64,000 nucleotides of DNA from Xanthomonas sp. DAR 35659 (GCF_041242975.1 NZ_CP162488.1:734001-798000); one strand, 5' to 3'; positions 20,590 to 30,061 are shown, counted from the stretch's first letter. Notes: generated by a model from the sequence alone, not told the origin. Program-made: numbers and translations.

Positions 20590-22305
20590 ATGCTGAACAC
20601 CCGCGCGTCCCGAGAATTCTGGTTGCTGGCCCTCCTTGCGCTGCTGGTGCTCGGCGCCGGCCTTGGTCTGCGCGATCCGCATCCGGCCGACGAGCCGCGT
20701 TTCGCGCTGGTCGCCAAGCAGATGGTGGACAGCGGCAACTGGCTGTTCCCGCACCGCGGCACCGAGCTGTACTCGGACAAGCCGCCGATGCTGATGTGGC
20801 TGCAGGCCTCGTTCTACACCGTGTTCGGCAACTGGCGGGTGGCGTTCCTGCTGCCGTCGCTGCTGGCCGCGCTGGGCACGCTGGCCTGCGTCTACGACCT
20901 GGGCCGGCGCCTGTGGACGCGCCGGGTCGGCATGTACGCGGCGTACGCGCTGCTGTTCGCGTTCCACTTCACCTACCAGGCGAAGAAGGCGCAGATCGAT
21001 CCGCTGGTGGTGTTCTACATCACCCTGGCCAACTACGGCCTGTTGCGCCACCTGCTGCGTGGGCCCGACTGGCGCATGTGGGCGCTGGGCTGGTTCGCCG
21101 CCGGCCTGGGCACGATCACCAAGGGCGTGGGCGCGCTGGCGCTGCTGATGCTGGTGCCGGCCGCGGTGGCGTCGTTGGCGCAGTGGCGCGGGGTGCGGGT
21201 CGGCGTGCGCGATCCGCGCTTCTGGTTGGGGCCGCTGGCGTTCCTGGGCGCGGTGTCGATCTGGCTGGTGCCGATGGTGACCACGGCGTTGTCGGCGCAC
21301 GAGCCGGAGTACCGCGCCTACCTCAACGACATCCTGTTCCGGCAGACCGCCGGGCGCTACACCAAGTCCTGGGACCACCCGCACGGGCCGTTCTACTTCT
21401 TCGGGGTGATGCCGAGCATGTGGCTGCCGCTGCTGCTGGCGCTGCCGTGGGCGATTCCGGCCTGGGCGCGGCGGCTGCGCCGGCGCGACCCGCGCTACCT
21501 GCTGCCGCTGGCGTGGTGGGCGCTGATCGTGCTGTTCTTCTCGATCCCGACCGGCAAGCGCGACGTCTACATCCTGCCGGCGCTGCCGATGCTGTGCCTG
21601 GCGATGGCGCCGCTGATCCCCGGCTTGCTGCGCAGGACCGGGGTCAAGCGGCTGCTGTTGGCCTTCACCGTGGTGCTGACCGTGGCGCTGGGCGGTGTCG
21701 GCGCGGCGATCCTGGCCGGGCATGGCTTCCGTGCGCAGATGATGGAGGAGCGCGGGGTCGATCTGCACACGGTGCAGACCCTGGCCTGGATCCTGCTGGC
21801 GATCGGCCTGTGGGGCGTGGCCAGCCTGGCGGTGTTCGCGCGGCGGCGTCCGGAGCTGGCCCTGGCATCGACGCTGACCATGCTGTGGGTGCTGGCCGGG
21901 CTGCTGGTGTATCCGCTGATCAACATGTCCAGCTCCGCGCGGGGCGTGATGGAAGCGGTCGGGCGCCGCATCGGGCCGGATGCGGAACTGGGGCTGGTGG
22001 CATGGAAGGAACAGAACCTGTTGATGGCCGATCGCGCCGCGACCACTTTCGGCTTCGTGGTGCCCTGGGACGAGCAGTTGCGGCGTGGCGTCGCCTGGCA
22101 GGCGCAGGCGCCGCAGCGCCGCTGGCTGCTGGTGCAGGAAGCGGCGATGCTCGGCTGCATCGACCGCGGCGCCAGCACCCTGGCCGGCGTCTCCAACCGC
22201 CGCAACTGGTGGCTGGTGCCGGCCGCCGCCGTGCACGGTCAATGCGTGGTCACCAATAGCGACCGCGATCGCCTGCGCGAGCAGGACAAGGACCGCTTCG
22301 AGTGA
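20590..22305 (+). CDS. ArnT/PMT-family membrane glycosyltransferase
   Basis: A 571-residue integral membrane protein with about 11-12 hydrophobic segments. The first periplasmic loop has RDPHPADEPRFALVAKQMVDSGNW, with the D-E pair of GT-C/GT83 enzymes, then SDKPPMLMWLQASFY. This is the ArnT/PMT_2 pattern. Such enzymes transfer a sugar from an undecaprenyl-phosphate carrier to lipid A or another envelope acceptor. Here it may be L-Ara4N or another sugar; the arn synthesis genes are not in the window. It starts 25 bp after rsmB and is followed by four envelope-glycan genes in the same direction. Confidence 0.85.
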   Translation: MLNTRASREFWLLALLALLVLGAGLGLRDPHPADEPRFALVAKQMVDSGNWLFPHRGTELYSDKPPMLMWLQASFYTVFGNWRVAFLLPSLLAALGTLACVYDLGRRLWTRRVGMYAAYALLFAFHFTYQAKKAQIDPLVVFYITLANYGLLRHLLRGPDWRMWALGWFAAGLGTITKGVGALALLMLVPAAVASLAQWRGVRVGVRDPRFWLGPLAFLGAVSIWLVPMVTTALSAHEPEYRAYLNDILFRQTAGRYTKSWDHPHGPFYFFGVMPSMWLPLLLALPWAIPAWARRLRRRDPRYLLPLAWWALIVLFFSIPTGKRDVYILPALPMLCLAMAPLIPGLLRRTGVKRLLLAFTVVLTVALGGVGAAILAGHGFRAQMMEERGVDLHTVQTLAWILLAIGLWGVASLAVFARRRPELALASTLTMLWVLAGLLVYPLINMSSSARGVMEAVGRRIGPDAELGLVAWKEQNLLMADRAATTFGFVVPWDEQLRRGVAWQAQAPQRRWLLVQEAAMLGCIDRGASTLAGVSNRRNWWLVPAAAVHGQCVVTNSDRDRLREQDKDRFE

Positions 22306-22360
22306 GCCGCCGTCGCGCCCGCGCGGATCGCCACCTCGTCGCCGCGCAGGAGGGCGACGC

Positions 22361-23398
22361 ATGCCGACGCGCCTGATCCGGGTCATCAGCCGCGACAACG
22401 GCGGCGGCCTGAGCCGCGACCTGCAGGTGGTCGCCGACGTGCTGCGCAGCGGCGGCCGCTATCGGGTGGAGGTGCTCGGCTTCGGCACCGTGCGTTTCGC
22501 CAATCACCTGCGCGAACTGCGCCTGGCGCTGCGCAGCCTGCTGCGCGGCCGCGCCGACCTGCAGATCTTCCTGGAGCGGGTCTATCCGCGCTGCCTGGGG
22601 GCTGGCCGGCGCAACGCGCTGGTGCCCAATCCGGAATGGTTCCGGCACAAATGGCTGCGCTGGCTGCCGCGTTTCGGGCGCGTGCTGTGCAAGACCCGGC
22701 AGGCCGAACGGCGCTTCGCCGCGCTGGGCCCGGCGACCGCGTTCATCGGCTTCTGCAGCGACGATTGCTACCGCCCCGAGATCCCGCGCGAGCGCGCCTG
22801 CCTGCACGTGGCCGGGCGCAGTTCGGCCAAGGGCACCGCGGTGCTGCTGCAGACCTGGGCGCGGCACCCGGAATGGCCGCGGCTGACGGTGGTCCAGAGC
22901 ACCAAGAAGTCGCGCCCGATCCAGGCCGAGAACATCGACTACCTGACCGGCTACCTGGACCAGCACGAACTGCGCCGGCTGCAGAACGCGCATCGCTTCC
23001 ACCTGTGCCCGTCCGAGGTCGAGGGCTTCGGCCACTACATCATGGAAGCGCTCAGCGTCGGTGCGGTGGTGATCACCACCGATGGCGCGCCGATGAACGA
23101 ACTGGTGAGCGCCGAGCGCGGCATCCTGATCGCGCCGGTCGGCGAGGGCGAGGACAACTTCGGCGTGCGTTACCGGATCGACGCGGCCGGGATCGAGCGG
23201 GCGATGGCGCAGGCGCTGGCGCTGGCGCCGATGCAATGCGACGCGCTGGGCACGGCGGCGCGCGCCTTCTTCGAGGCGCGCCAGCGCGAGTTCGGCGAGC
23301 GCCTGCAGGCGGCGGTGGCCGATCTGCTCGGCGATGCGCCGCCGCCGGCCGCCGCGGCGGCGACCGGCGCGGACCGCGTCCAGGTCAGGTCGGGTTAG
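22361..23398 (+). CDS. GT-B glycosyltransferase (family 4-like)
   Basis: A 345-residue putative glycosyltransferase. The C-terminal donor domain has RRLQNAHRFHLCPSEVEGFGHYIMEALSVGAVVITTDGAPMNE (the E-x7-E motif region of GT4, here EGFGHYIMEA; residues about 206-250) and a conserved GxxxxP-like turn. The N-terminal half is poorly conserved. The start at 22361 has a strong RBS (GGAGGG, 7 bp upstream). The place between an ArnT-like enzyme and an O-antigen-ligase-like protein suggests LPS core or surface glycan assembly in the cytoplasm; the sugar is unknown. Confidence 0.8.
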   Translation: MPTRLIRVISRDNGGGLSRDLQVVADVLRSGGRYRVEVLGFGTVRFANHLRELRLALRSLLRGRADLQIFLERVYPRCLGAGRRNALVPNPEWFRHKWLRWLPRFGRVLCKTRQAERRFAALGPATAFIGFCSDDCYRPEIPRERACLHVAGRSSAKGTAVLLQTWARHPEWPRLTVVQSTKKSRPIQAENIDYLTGYLDQHELRRLQNAHRFHLCPSEVEGFGHYIMEALSVGAVVITTDGAPMNELVSAERGILIAPVGEGEDNFGVRYRIDAAGIERAMAQALALAPMQCDALGTAARAFFEARQREFGERLQAAVADLLGDAPPPAAAAATGADRVQVRSG

Positions 23399-23451
23399 GG
23401 GTCGCGCTTGGATCATCGCCCCCCTCCGTCTTGCCGCGCGCGCTGTCCCCC

Positions 23452-24750
23452 ATGACCGAAGACCTCCCGCCGCACCGCGCTGCGCCGTCGTTGGCCGCGT
23501 CCCCGCACCACGCGGCGACCGCGTGGGGCGCCGCGCTCGGCCTGCTGTGCCTGCCGGCTCTGGTGGTCAGCATGCCGGGCGGGTTGCTGCCGTTCGGCGT
23601 GCTGTTGCTGGCCACCAGCCTGCTGGCGCTGCGGCGCATGCGCCACGCCGCGGCCGGGCTGCAGCCGTCGCTGCGCTGGCTCACCGTGCTGGCGCTGTTG
23701 GTGATCGGGCTGTCGGCGATCTCGCTGTTGCACTTCGACCAGCCGCTGAAGGACATCGACAACCGCACCCGGTTCCTGGTGCTGCCCTGGGCGGCGCTGT
23801 GGGCCTACGCGCTGCATCCGCCGCGGCAGTGGCTGTGGTGGGGCGCGCTGCTGGGTATCTTCGCCACCCTGGTGCTGGCGAGCGTGCAGGTGCTGCACGG
23901 CGATCCGCGCGCCGAGGGCTGGACCAACGCGATCGTGCTCGCCGACGTGGTGCTGATGCTGATGGTGCTGGCGGTGTTCTGCCGGCCGCCCGGCCGCGGG
24001 GCATGGACCCTGGTGGCGCTCGCCGCCGGCTGCGTGACCATCGTGCTCAGCGGCAGCCGCGGCGTGTGGCTGGGCATGCTGGCGCTGCTGGTCGCCACCG
24101 CGCTGTGCGCGCGCTGGCGCAGCGGGGCGATGCGGCTGGCGATCCTCGGCGCGATCGCGGCGCTGGCCGCGGTGCTGGTGCTGAGCGTGCCGGCGCTGAC
24201 CAAGCAGACCCGTCTGGCCGAACTGCACCACGACGTGCAGCGCTACGAGCGCGGCGACAGCGATTCCTCGGCCGGCGCGCGCATCGAGCGCCTGCAGGTG
24301 GCGGCCGCCACCTTCGTCGAGCACCCGCTGGCCGGGGTCGGCGTGGGCCGTTTCGACAAGGCGATGCTGCGCCTGCCCGATTGCCGCAGCGTCACCTGGG
24401 TGGAGCGCTGCCACCTGGGCCATGCGCACAACGACCTGGCCGAATGGAGCGCGACCCAGGGCGTGCCCGGCACGCTGCTGATCGTGCTGGTCTACGGCCT
24501 GCCGCTGTGGCTGCTGCTGCGCCTGTACCGGCGTCGTGCGCAGCCCGGATTCCATGGGCCGGCCGCGGCCGGGATCATGGTGGTGGTGGCCTACATCCTG
24601 TGCGGCATGACCCAGTCGATGTTCGCGCACCAGGTCACCACCGGCTTCTACGTATCGCTGGTCGGGGTGTTGATCGGGCTGGCGGCCCGCGCCGCCGCCG
24701 CGCCTTCGCCGCGCGATGGCGCCGCTGTAGGGGCTGGCGGAAGCCGGTAG
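23452..24750 (+). CDS. O-antigen ligase / Wzy-family membrane protein
   Basis: A 432-residue protein with about 11 hydrophobic segments and the large periplasmic loop typical of the Wzy_C/WaaL family. The loop (about residues 260-345) contains SARIERLQVAAATFVEHPLAGVGVGRF and RCHLGHAHNDLAEWSATQGV. The H-N-x-x-L/Y motif (HAHNDLAEW) and the preceding SGSRGVWLG are signatures of ligases. It probably joins polymer to lipid A-core in the periplasm. WaaL versus Wzy cannot be decided from sequence alone. Confidence 0.85.
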   Translation: MTEDLPPHRAAPSLAASPHHAATAWGAALGLLCLPALVVSMPGGLLPFGVLLLATSLLALRRMRHAAAGLQPSLRWLTVLALLVIGLSAISLLHFDQPLKDIDNRTRFLVLPWAALWAYALHPPRQWLWWGALLGIFATLVLASVQVLHGDPRAEGWTNAIVLADVVLMLMVLAVFCRPPGRGAWTLVALAAGCVTIVLSGSRGVWLGMLALLVATALCARWRSGAMRLAILGAIAALAAVLVLSVPALTKQTRLAELHHDVQRYERGDSDSSAGARIERLQVAAATFVEHPLAGVGVGRFDKAMLRLPDCRSVTWVERCHLGHAHNDLAEWSATQGVPGTLLIVLVYGLPLWLLLRLYRRRAQPGFHGPAAAGIMVVVAYILCGMTQSMFAHQVTTGFYVSLVGVLIGLAARAAAAPSPRDGAAVGAGGSR

Positions 24751-24832
24751 ACTGCCGGTCCCGCATCGCCGCACGGCGCCGTCCGCGCCGCGACCGCCGC
24801 TTGCACCGCTCCTTATTCGGATACCGCGCGCC

Positions 24833-25666
24833 ATGGCCGACGCCGCCGCCACGACCCTGCCGCTGAGCCTGGTGGTGATGACCTATAACGAGGCCGCCAA
24901 CATCGCGCGCTGCCTGGACAGCGTGCCGTTCGCCGCCGACAAGCTGGTGGTGGACTGCGGCAGCACCGACGACACCGTGGCGATCGCCCGCGCGCACGGC
25001 GCGCGCGTGGTCGAGCAGGCCTGGCTGGGCTTCGGCGCGCAGCGCAACTTCGCCTCCACCCAGGCCGCGCACGACTGGATCCTGGTGCTGGACGCGGACG
25101 AATTCCTGTCCGACGCGTTGCGCGCCGAGTGCCTGGCGCGGCTGCCGCAACTGCTCGCCGAGGACCGCGTGGACGCGGTGTGGTTGCGCCGCAGCACCTG
25201 GTACATGGGCGCGCCGATGCGCTGGTACAGACCCATGGTCGGCGAGCGCCTGGCGCGGCTGTACCACCGTGGCCGCGCGCGCTGGAGCGATGCGCGGGTG
25301 CACGAATCGCTGCGCTTCGACGGCGCCAGCGCCGAGTTAGCGCCGCCGTTCAACCACCTGCACAACCCGACCCTGGTGCACAAGCAATTGAAGGTGCTGC
25401 GCTACGCCGAACTCAAGGCGCTCGGCTGGCGCGACAAGCGCAAGCCGGTGAGAATGTGGCAGAGCCCGTTCGTGTTCGCCGGCGCCTTCCTCAAGGACTA
25501 TCTGCTGCGGCTGGCGTTCCTCGATGGCTGGCGCGGCTTCGTGGTGGCGCAGACCGCGGCCAGCTACGCGCTGTACAAGCGCATGCGCTACTACGAGATG
25601 CAGCTCAACCCGGCCTCGGTGGAGCAGGCGCGGGCGCAACTGCAACGGCACGATCTGGAGCACTGA
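24833..25666 (+). CDS. Family 2 glycosyltransferase, KdtX/WaaE-like (LPS core)
   Basis: A 277-residue GT-A enzyme. The N-terminal LSLVVMTYNEAANIARCLDSV, the VDCGSTDDT donor site (residues about 44-52) and LVLDADEFLS (DxD-type, about 86-95) are as in LPS core beta-1,4-glucosyltransferases of the KdtX/WaaE group. The C-terminal region (FNHLHNPTLVHKQLKVLRYAELKALGWRDK and LKDYLLRLAFLDGWRGF) also fits. It acts at the cytoplasmic membrane face on the core. It overlaps the next gene by 1 nt (TGATG), so the two are coupled. Confidence 0.88.
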   Translation: MADAAATTLPLSLVVMTYNEAANIARCLDSVPFAADKLVVDCGSTDDTVAIARAHGARVVEQAWLGFGAQRNFASTQAAHDWILVLDADEFLSDALRAECLARLPQLLAEDRVDAVWLRRSTWYMGAPMRWYRPMVGERLARLYHRGRARWSDARVHESLRFDGASAELAPPFNHLHNPTLVHKQLKVLRYAELKALGWRDKRKPVRMWQSPFVFAGAFLKDYLLRLAFLDGWRGFVVAQTAASYALYKRMRYYEMQLNPASVEQARAQLQRHDLEH

Positions 25667-26703
25667 TGAGCAAGCACTATCTGCTGTACGGATCCGAACG
25701 CTATGCGCTGGCGATCCTGCGCCCGCTGCAGGCGGCGATCCGCGCGCGCGGCGACGCCGCGGCGTGGTTCTTCGACGGCCCCGGCGCCGAGGACCTGAGC
25801 GCCGACGAGCGCCACCTGGCCACGGTGGAGGAGGTGCTGGCGTGGAATCCGTATGCGGTGATCACCTCCAGCAACGCGGTGCCGCATTTCTTCCCGGGCG
25901 TGAAGGTCGAGACCTTCCACGGCTTCGACGCCGGCAAGCCGCGGCACATCTACGTGCGCGGCTTCTTCGATCTGTACTGCACCACCGGCCCGCGCGATAC
26001 CGCGGCGTTCGGTGCGCTGGCGCGCAAGCTCGGCCACTTCGCGGTCAAGGAAACCGGCTTCCCCAAGATCGATCCGTTCATGCGCGAGATCGGCGCGGGG
26101 CTGGCGCCGGTGCGGCAGCCGCCGGTGATCCTGTACCACTCCACGTTTTCGCCGTCGTGGAGCGCCGCCGGCATCCTCTACGACGAGGTCGCGCGGCTTT
26201 CGCGCACTGGCGAATGGCGCTGGATCGTCACCTTCCACCCGAAGATGGACCCGGAGATGGTCGCGCGCTACCGCGCGCTGGAAAGCGAGTACCTGCATTT
26301 CGCCGACAACGACAACATACTGGAACTGTTCCCGCAGGTGGACATGATGTGCTCGGATACCTCGTCCGCGCTCAACGAGTTCCTGCTCACCTACAAGCCG
26401 GTGGTGACCTTCAAGAACCGCCGTCCGGGGCCGCAGCTGATCGACATCGACGATCCGGCGCAGTTCGAGCCGGCGATCCGCCGCGCGCTGCAGCGGCCGC
26501 CGGAACTGATGGCGGCGATCCGCGACTTCGCCGATGGTCTGCATCCCTACCGCGACGGCCAGTCCAGCGAGCGGGTACTGCGCGCGATCGACGACTTCGT
26601 CGCCGAGGGCGCGCGCAATCCGCGGCGCAAACCGCTGAACCTGTGGCGCAAGCTGAAGATCCGCCGCCGCATCGGCTATTGGGGTCGCGGCGCGCGCCGC
26701 TGA
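25666..26703 (+). CDS. CDP-glycerol:glycerophosphate glycerophosphotransferase-like protein
   Basis: A 345-residue protein of the TagF/TarF-like GT-B family, best known from teichoic acid synthesis. Supporting regions are VIIYHSTFSPSWSA-like (residues about 151-165, VILYHSTFSPSWSAAG), WRWIVTFHPKMDPEM with the family HPK motif, and VDMMCSDTSSALNEFLLTYKPVVTF (the S/T-S donor site). Gram-negative members occur in LPS and capsule clusters. Translational coupling with the KdtX-like gene points to decoration of the LPS core. Whether the donor is CDP-glycerol is not shown by sequence. Confidence 0.8.
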   Translation: MSKHYLLYGSERYALAILRPLQAAIRARGDAAAWFFDGPGAEDLSADERHLATVEEVLAWNPYAVITSSNAVPHFFPGVKVETFHGFDAGKPRHIYVRGFFDLYCTTGPRDTAAFGALARKLGHFAVKETGFPKIDPFMREIGAGLAPVRQPPVILYHSTFSPSWSAAGILYDEVARLSRTGEWRWIVTFHPKMDPEMVARYRALESEYLHFADNDNILELFPQVDMMCSDTSSALNEFLLTYKPVVTFKNRRPGPQLIDIDDPAQFEPAIRRALQRPPELMAAIRDFADGLHPYRDGQSSERVLRAIDDFVAEGARNPRRKPLNLWRKLKIRRRIGYWGRGARR

Positions 26704-26725
26704 GGCGCGCCGCGACGACCGCCGC

Positions 26726-28246
26726 TCACCAGCGCAGCTTGCGCTGCGCCAGCGCTTGGCCCAATTGCCGGTACAGCGTCCGTGCCTCGGCGTCCGGCAG
26801 CAGCCGCACGCGCAGCGGCGGCTCGCCGTGGCGGGCGCCGGCGGTGTCCAGCCATAGCGTCGCGGTGCCGCACAGGCGGTCCAGCGGCGAACGGCTCAGG
26901 TGCAGCGCCTGCAGCTTGTCCAGTTCGGCCAGCCGCCACCAGCGCCGCCACCAGCCGCCGCGCACCGCCACGTAGCGCGCGTCCAGCGCATAGCCCATGC
27001 GCTGCGCCTGGCGCCAGGACTTGAACGCCGACCACGGCAGCCACAGCAGGAGCAGCGCGGCCCAGGCGCCGAACGTGCGCCACAGCCCGGCGCAGAGCAG
27101 CGGCACCAGCAGCCATGCCGGCAGCGACAGGCGCCACCAGTAGCGCGTGGCGATGCCGTGCCAGTGCGCTGGCGGCCAGGCGATCCGCGGCAGCAGCCGC
27201 TGCAGCAACGCATCGCAGGCCGCCGGCGTCGCCAGCGGCGCCAGTTCCTTGAGCGCGTGGTCGTGCGTGTGATGCGACTGGATCACCGCGGTGTCGATGT
27301 GCAGGCTGCGCCGCCGCAGCAGGCGCTGCAGGACGCTCTCGTGCAGGGTCCAGGCCTGGATCCGGCGCCGCGCCACGCTGTTGCGCAGCCGCGTCAGCAG
27401 GCCGCGCTCCACGGTCAGCCGGCGCTCGCTCTCGCTGAGCCGGAAGCCGTGGTACTGCACCAGCGCCAGCCCCATCGACAGCACGCGCATCAGCAGCAAC
27501 AGCGTCGCCAGCATCAGCGCGAAGGTCGCCGCGCCGGCCATCCAGCCCAGCTGCAGCTGCGTGGCGTAGCCGAACAGTTGCCGCCCGTAGTGCTCGATCG
27601 CATTGGAGATCATGCGCTCGGGAAACAGGTGGTAGGTGGCGCCGAAGGCGGTCAGCACCACCACCATGCCGCGGTTGGAAATCAGCCCCTGGCGCAGCAC
27701 CTCGGCGGTGGACAGCGCCAGCAGCAGTTCGCTGTCCGGCGCCGCCGGCGCGACGCTGCCATCCATGGCCGCCGCGCCGTCGGTGGTCGGCGCGCGGTGG
27801 CGGATCTGCTGTTCCAGCGCCAGCGCCTGGTCCAGCCGCAGCACCCGCATCTGCGCCTCCGGCTTGGTGCCGCCGGCCGACTCCAGGCGTACCTCGGCCA
27901 CGCCGAACAGGCGATGCAGCAGCGACTGGTGCACCGCCACGTTGTGGATGCGCGCGAACGGGATCTCGCGCAGGCTGCGTTCCAGCCAGCCGCTGCGGAT
28001 GCTCAGGCTGTCGCGGCCGATGCGGTATTGGTAGGTGAGGTAGCGCAGCAGCGACACCGCGATCAGGGCGCTGCCCACCGCCAGCATCACCAACTGATCG
28101 GCATGGTCGTGGCGGCCGTCGCGGCTGCCGAACACCAGCAGCGCCAGCAGCGGCACCAGGAACTGCCGGAGGTGCTGCAGCAGCACGAACAGCCACGACC
28201 ACGGATGCAGGCGCCGCACCGGCGCCTCGTGCTCGGTGTCGGCCAT
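26726..28246 (-). CDS. Membrane protein with bacterial PH (bPH_2/YdbT-type) domains
   Basis: A 506-residue YdbT-like protein. Two N-terminal membrane helices (about 18-40 and 53-70) are followed by a first bPH_2 unit (YQYRIGRDSLSIRSGWLERSLREIPFARIHNVAVHQSLLHRLFGV). Further hydrophobic pairs follow, with a second unit (GFRLSESERRLTVERGLLTRL...RRRIQAWTLHESVLQRLL) and a third (MGYALDARYVAVRGGWWRR...LDKLQALHLSRSPLDRLCGTATLWLD). E. coli and Bacillus relatives (YdbT/YdbS) are membrane proteins of uncertain function, linked in Bacillus to bacteriocin resistance. The ATG at 28246 lies 5 bp after the stop of the partner gene. Confidence 0.85.
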   Translation of the reverse strand: MADTEHEAPVRRLHPWSWLFVLLQHLRQFLVPLLALLVFGSRDGRHDHADQLVMLAVGSALIAVSLLRYLTYQYRIGRDSLSIRSGWLERSLREIPFARIHNVAVHQSLLHRLFGVAEVRLESAGGTKPEAQMRVLRLDQALALEQQIRHRAPTTDGAAAMDGSVAPAAPDSELLLALSTAEVLRQGLISNRGMVVVLTAFGATYHLFPERMISNAIEHYGRQLFGYATQLQLGWMAGAATFALMLATLLLLMRVLSMGLALVQYHGFRLSESERRLTVERGLLTRLRNSVARRRIQAWTLHESVLQRLLRRRSLHIDTAVIQSHHTHDHALKELAPLATPAACDALLQRLLPRIAWPPAHWHGIATRYWWRLSLPAWLLVPLLCAGLWRTFGAWAALLLLWLPWSAFKSWRQAQRMGYALDARYVAVRGGWWRRWWRLAELDKLQALHLSRSPLDRLCGTATLWLDTAGARHGEPPLRVRLLPDAEARTLYRQLGQALAQRKLRW

Positions 28247-28251
28247 GCCGC

Positions 28252-28806
28252 TCACAGCGCGTCGTCGTCGTGATCGAGCTGGCGCGCCAGGCGCTCGCGC
28301 AGGCGTTCGGCGTCGGCCTGGTCCAGGCCGGGCACGGCGACGGCGGTGTGGCGGGTACCGGCGGTATGCACCACCAGGGTGGCCAGCCGCACCGCGCGTT
28401 CCAGCGGGCCGCGGCGCAGGTCCAGGTGCTGCACGCGCGAGATCGGCACATGCGTCTCGCTCTGCCACAGGCGCCCGCGCAACACGTCCAGGCCCTGGGC
28501 ATCGAGCCGCCAACGGATGCGCCGGTGGCGCACGAAGCCGATCCAGGCGCCGCACAGGCTGCCCACCGCCGCCGCGGCGGCGCCCAGGGCCAGCGCATGC
28601 AGGCTGTGCAGGCTGAGGCCGACGATGGCCGCGCCGACCATCAGGCTGAGCCCGAGCATGCAGCCGCCGCCCAGCGCGGCCAGCCAGGCGCCGCGCAATG
28701 GCACCGGCTGCCACTGCGCGGACTGCCACTCCGTGGACGTCTCGGCGGCGGAAACGCCGTGCGCAGGTGCGGCGGAAGGGGCGTCCATGGGCGGCGGTAC
28801 GGTCAC
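28252..28806 (-). CDS. Membrane protein with one bacterial PH domain (YdbS-like)
   Basis: A 184-residue protein (178 if the second ATG at 28788 is used). Two hydrophobic helices (about 43-65 and 70-90) are followed by a single bPH_2 domain (RIRWRLDAQGLDVLRGRLWQSETHVPISRVQHLDLRRGPLERAVRLATLVVHTAG). It ends 5 bp before the YdbT-like gene, the ydbS-ydbT pairing seen in many bacteria. The two products probably form one membrane complex. The function is unknown. Confidence 0.85.
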   Translation of the reverse strand: MTVPPPMDAPSAAPAHGVSAAETSTEWQSAQWQPVPLRGAWLAALGGGCMLGLSLMVGAAIVGLSLHSLHALALGAAAAAVGSLCGAWIGFVRHRRIRWRLDAQGLDVLRGRLWQSETHVPISRVQHLDLRRGPLERAVRLATLVVHTAGTRHTAVAVPGLDQADAERLRERLARQLDHDDDAL

Positions 28807-28936
28807 GTCAGGGTCTCGGGGCGAGCAGGCAGGCGCGGTCTGGCCTGCGATCCTAACGCGGGATCACGCGGCGTGCGCCGCGCGTCTCAGCCCGGCGAGC
28901 GCTCGCGGGCGGGCGGCACGCGCCGCCGTGTCGGAC

Positions 28937-30061
28937 TCAGCGCGCCGCGCGCAACAGCGCGTCCACGTCCAGCGCGTGGCCGGCGCGGGCCGCCTTGGTG
29001 CGCAGATAGCCTTCGTTCTCGGCAGTGATGGTGCCGGTGACCGGAATGCGTTCGACCACCTCGATGCCGGCCGCGCGCAGGCGCTCGGCCTTGGACGGGT
29101 TGTTGGTGAGCAGGCGCACGCGGGCGATGCCCAGCCCGCGCAGCATCGCCACCGCGCTGCCGTAGCGGCGCTCGTCGGCGCCGAAGCCCAGTTGCGCGTC
29201 GGCGTCGATGGTGTCCAGGCCGTCGTGCTGGTAGCCGTAGGCGCGCATCTTGGTGGCGATGCCGGTGCCGCGGCCTTCCTGGTCCAGGTACAGCAGCACG
29301 CCGCCGCCGAGTTCCCTGAGCTTGGCCAGGCCGTGCCGCAACTGGTCGCCGCAGTCGCACTTGAGCGAGCCGAACAGGTCGCCGGTCAGGCACGAGGAAT
29401 GCACGCGCACCGGGACCGGCGCGGACAGGTCGGGTTGGCCGATCAGGATCGCGACCTGGTCGCGCTGCGCCACGCCGCCGCGGAACACCGCGAACTCGCT
29501 GTCGCCCAGATCGCGCAGCGGCACCCGGGTGCGGGTCACCAGCTCGTAGCTGCCGGCCGCTGCCAGCGCACAGCCCTGTTCCAGGTCCTCCAACTGCAGC
29601 GACTGGCAGCCCTGGAAGGCGCTGGCCTGCGCGCCCAGCTCCACCGCGATCATCGCCGGCAGCAGCAGGCCCAGGCGCGCGATTTCCACGGCGCCGGCGT
29701 CCAGCGCGTCGCCGGCCTCCCAGTGCGCCGGGACCTGGCCGTCGCGCAGGTAGGCCAGGGTGGCCAGGGCGTCGTAGGAACGGTCGGCGAGGGGGATGCG
29801 CGCACCCTGCGGCGCGGCCAGGCCCAATACCTGCGCGCGCGGCGGGGTCAGAAACAGGTAGTGCTGTTGCGCCGCCGCCTGGGCGAACGCCAGATAGGAC
29901 TGCTCGGTGCTGCTGTCGAGAGCCAGCACTGCGCGCGCCTGGCCGGCGCGGGTCTCGACGATCACCGGGCGGCCGGCGCGCAACTCCGACGCGGCGCGCT
30001 CGCTGCGGATGGTGGCGGGATCGCCGAACGGGTGCGCGGCAGTGGGGGCGGGGCTGGTCAT
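28937..30061 (-). CDS. GTP cyclohydrolase II-type protein with degenerate N-terminal domain
   Basis: A 374-residue protein. The C-terminal half (about 195-374) is a complete RibA domain. It has the zinc site SSCLTGDLFGSLKCDCGDQL (three Cys), YLDQEGRGTGIATKMRAYGYQ with the catalytic region, and RLLTNNPSKAERL. RibA opens the GTP ring in the first step of riboflavin synthesis. The N-terminal part (about 20-180) occupies the place of the RibB domain of RibBA (RPVIVETRAG...) but lacks the DDEDRENEGD acidic motif, so it is probably not a dihydroxybutanone phosphate synthase. It stands alone, not in a rib operon, so it could be a second, specialised copy. Confidence 0.82.
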   Translation of the reverse strand: MTSPAPTAAHPFGDPATIRSERAASELRAGRPVIVETRAGQARAVLALDSSTEQSYLAFAQAAAQQHYLFLTPPRAQVLGLAAPQGARIPLADRSYDALATLAYLRDGQVPAHWEAGDALDAGAVEIARLGLLLPAMIAVELGAQASAFQGCQSLQLEDLEQGCALAAAGSYELVTRTRVPLRDLGDSEFAVFRGGVAQRDQVAILIGQPDLSAPVPVRVHSSCLTGDLFGSLKCDCGDQLRHGLAKLRELGGGVLLYLDQEGRGTGIATKMRAYGYQHDGLDTIDADAQLGFGADERRYGSAVAMLRGLGIARVRLLTNNPSKAERLRAAGIEVVERIPVTGTITAENEGYLRTKAARAGHALDVDALLRAAR

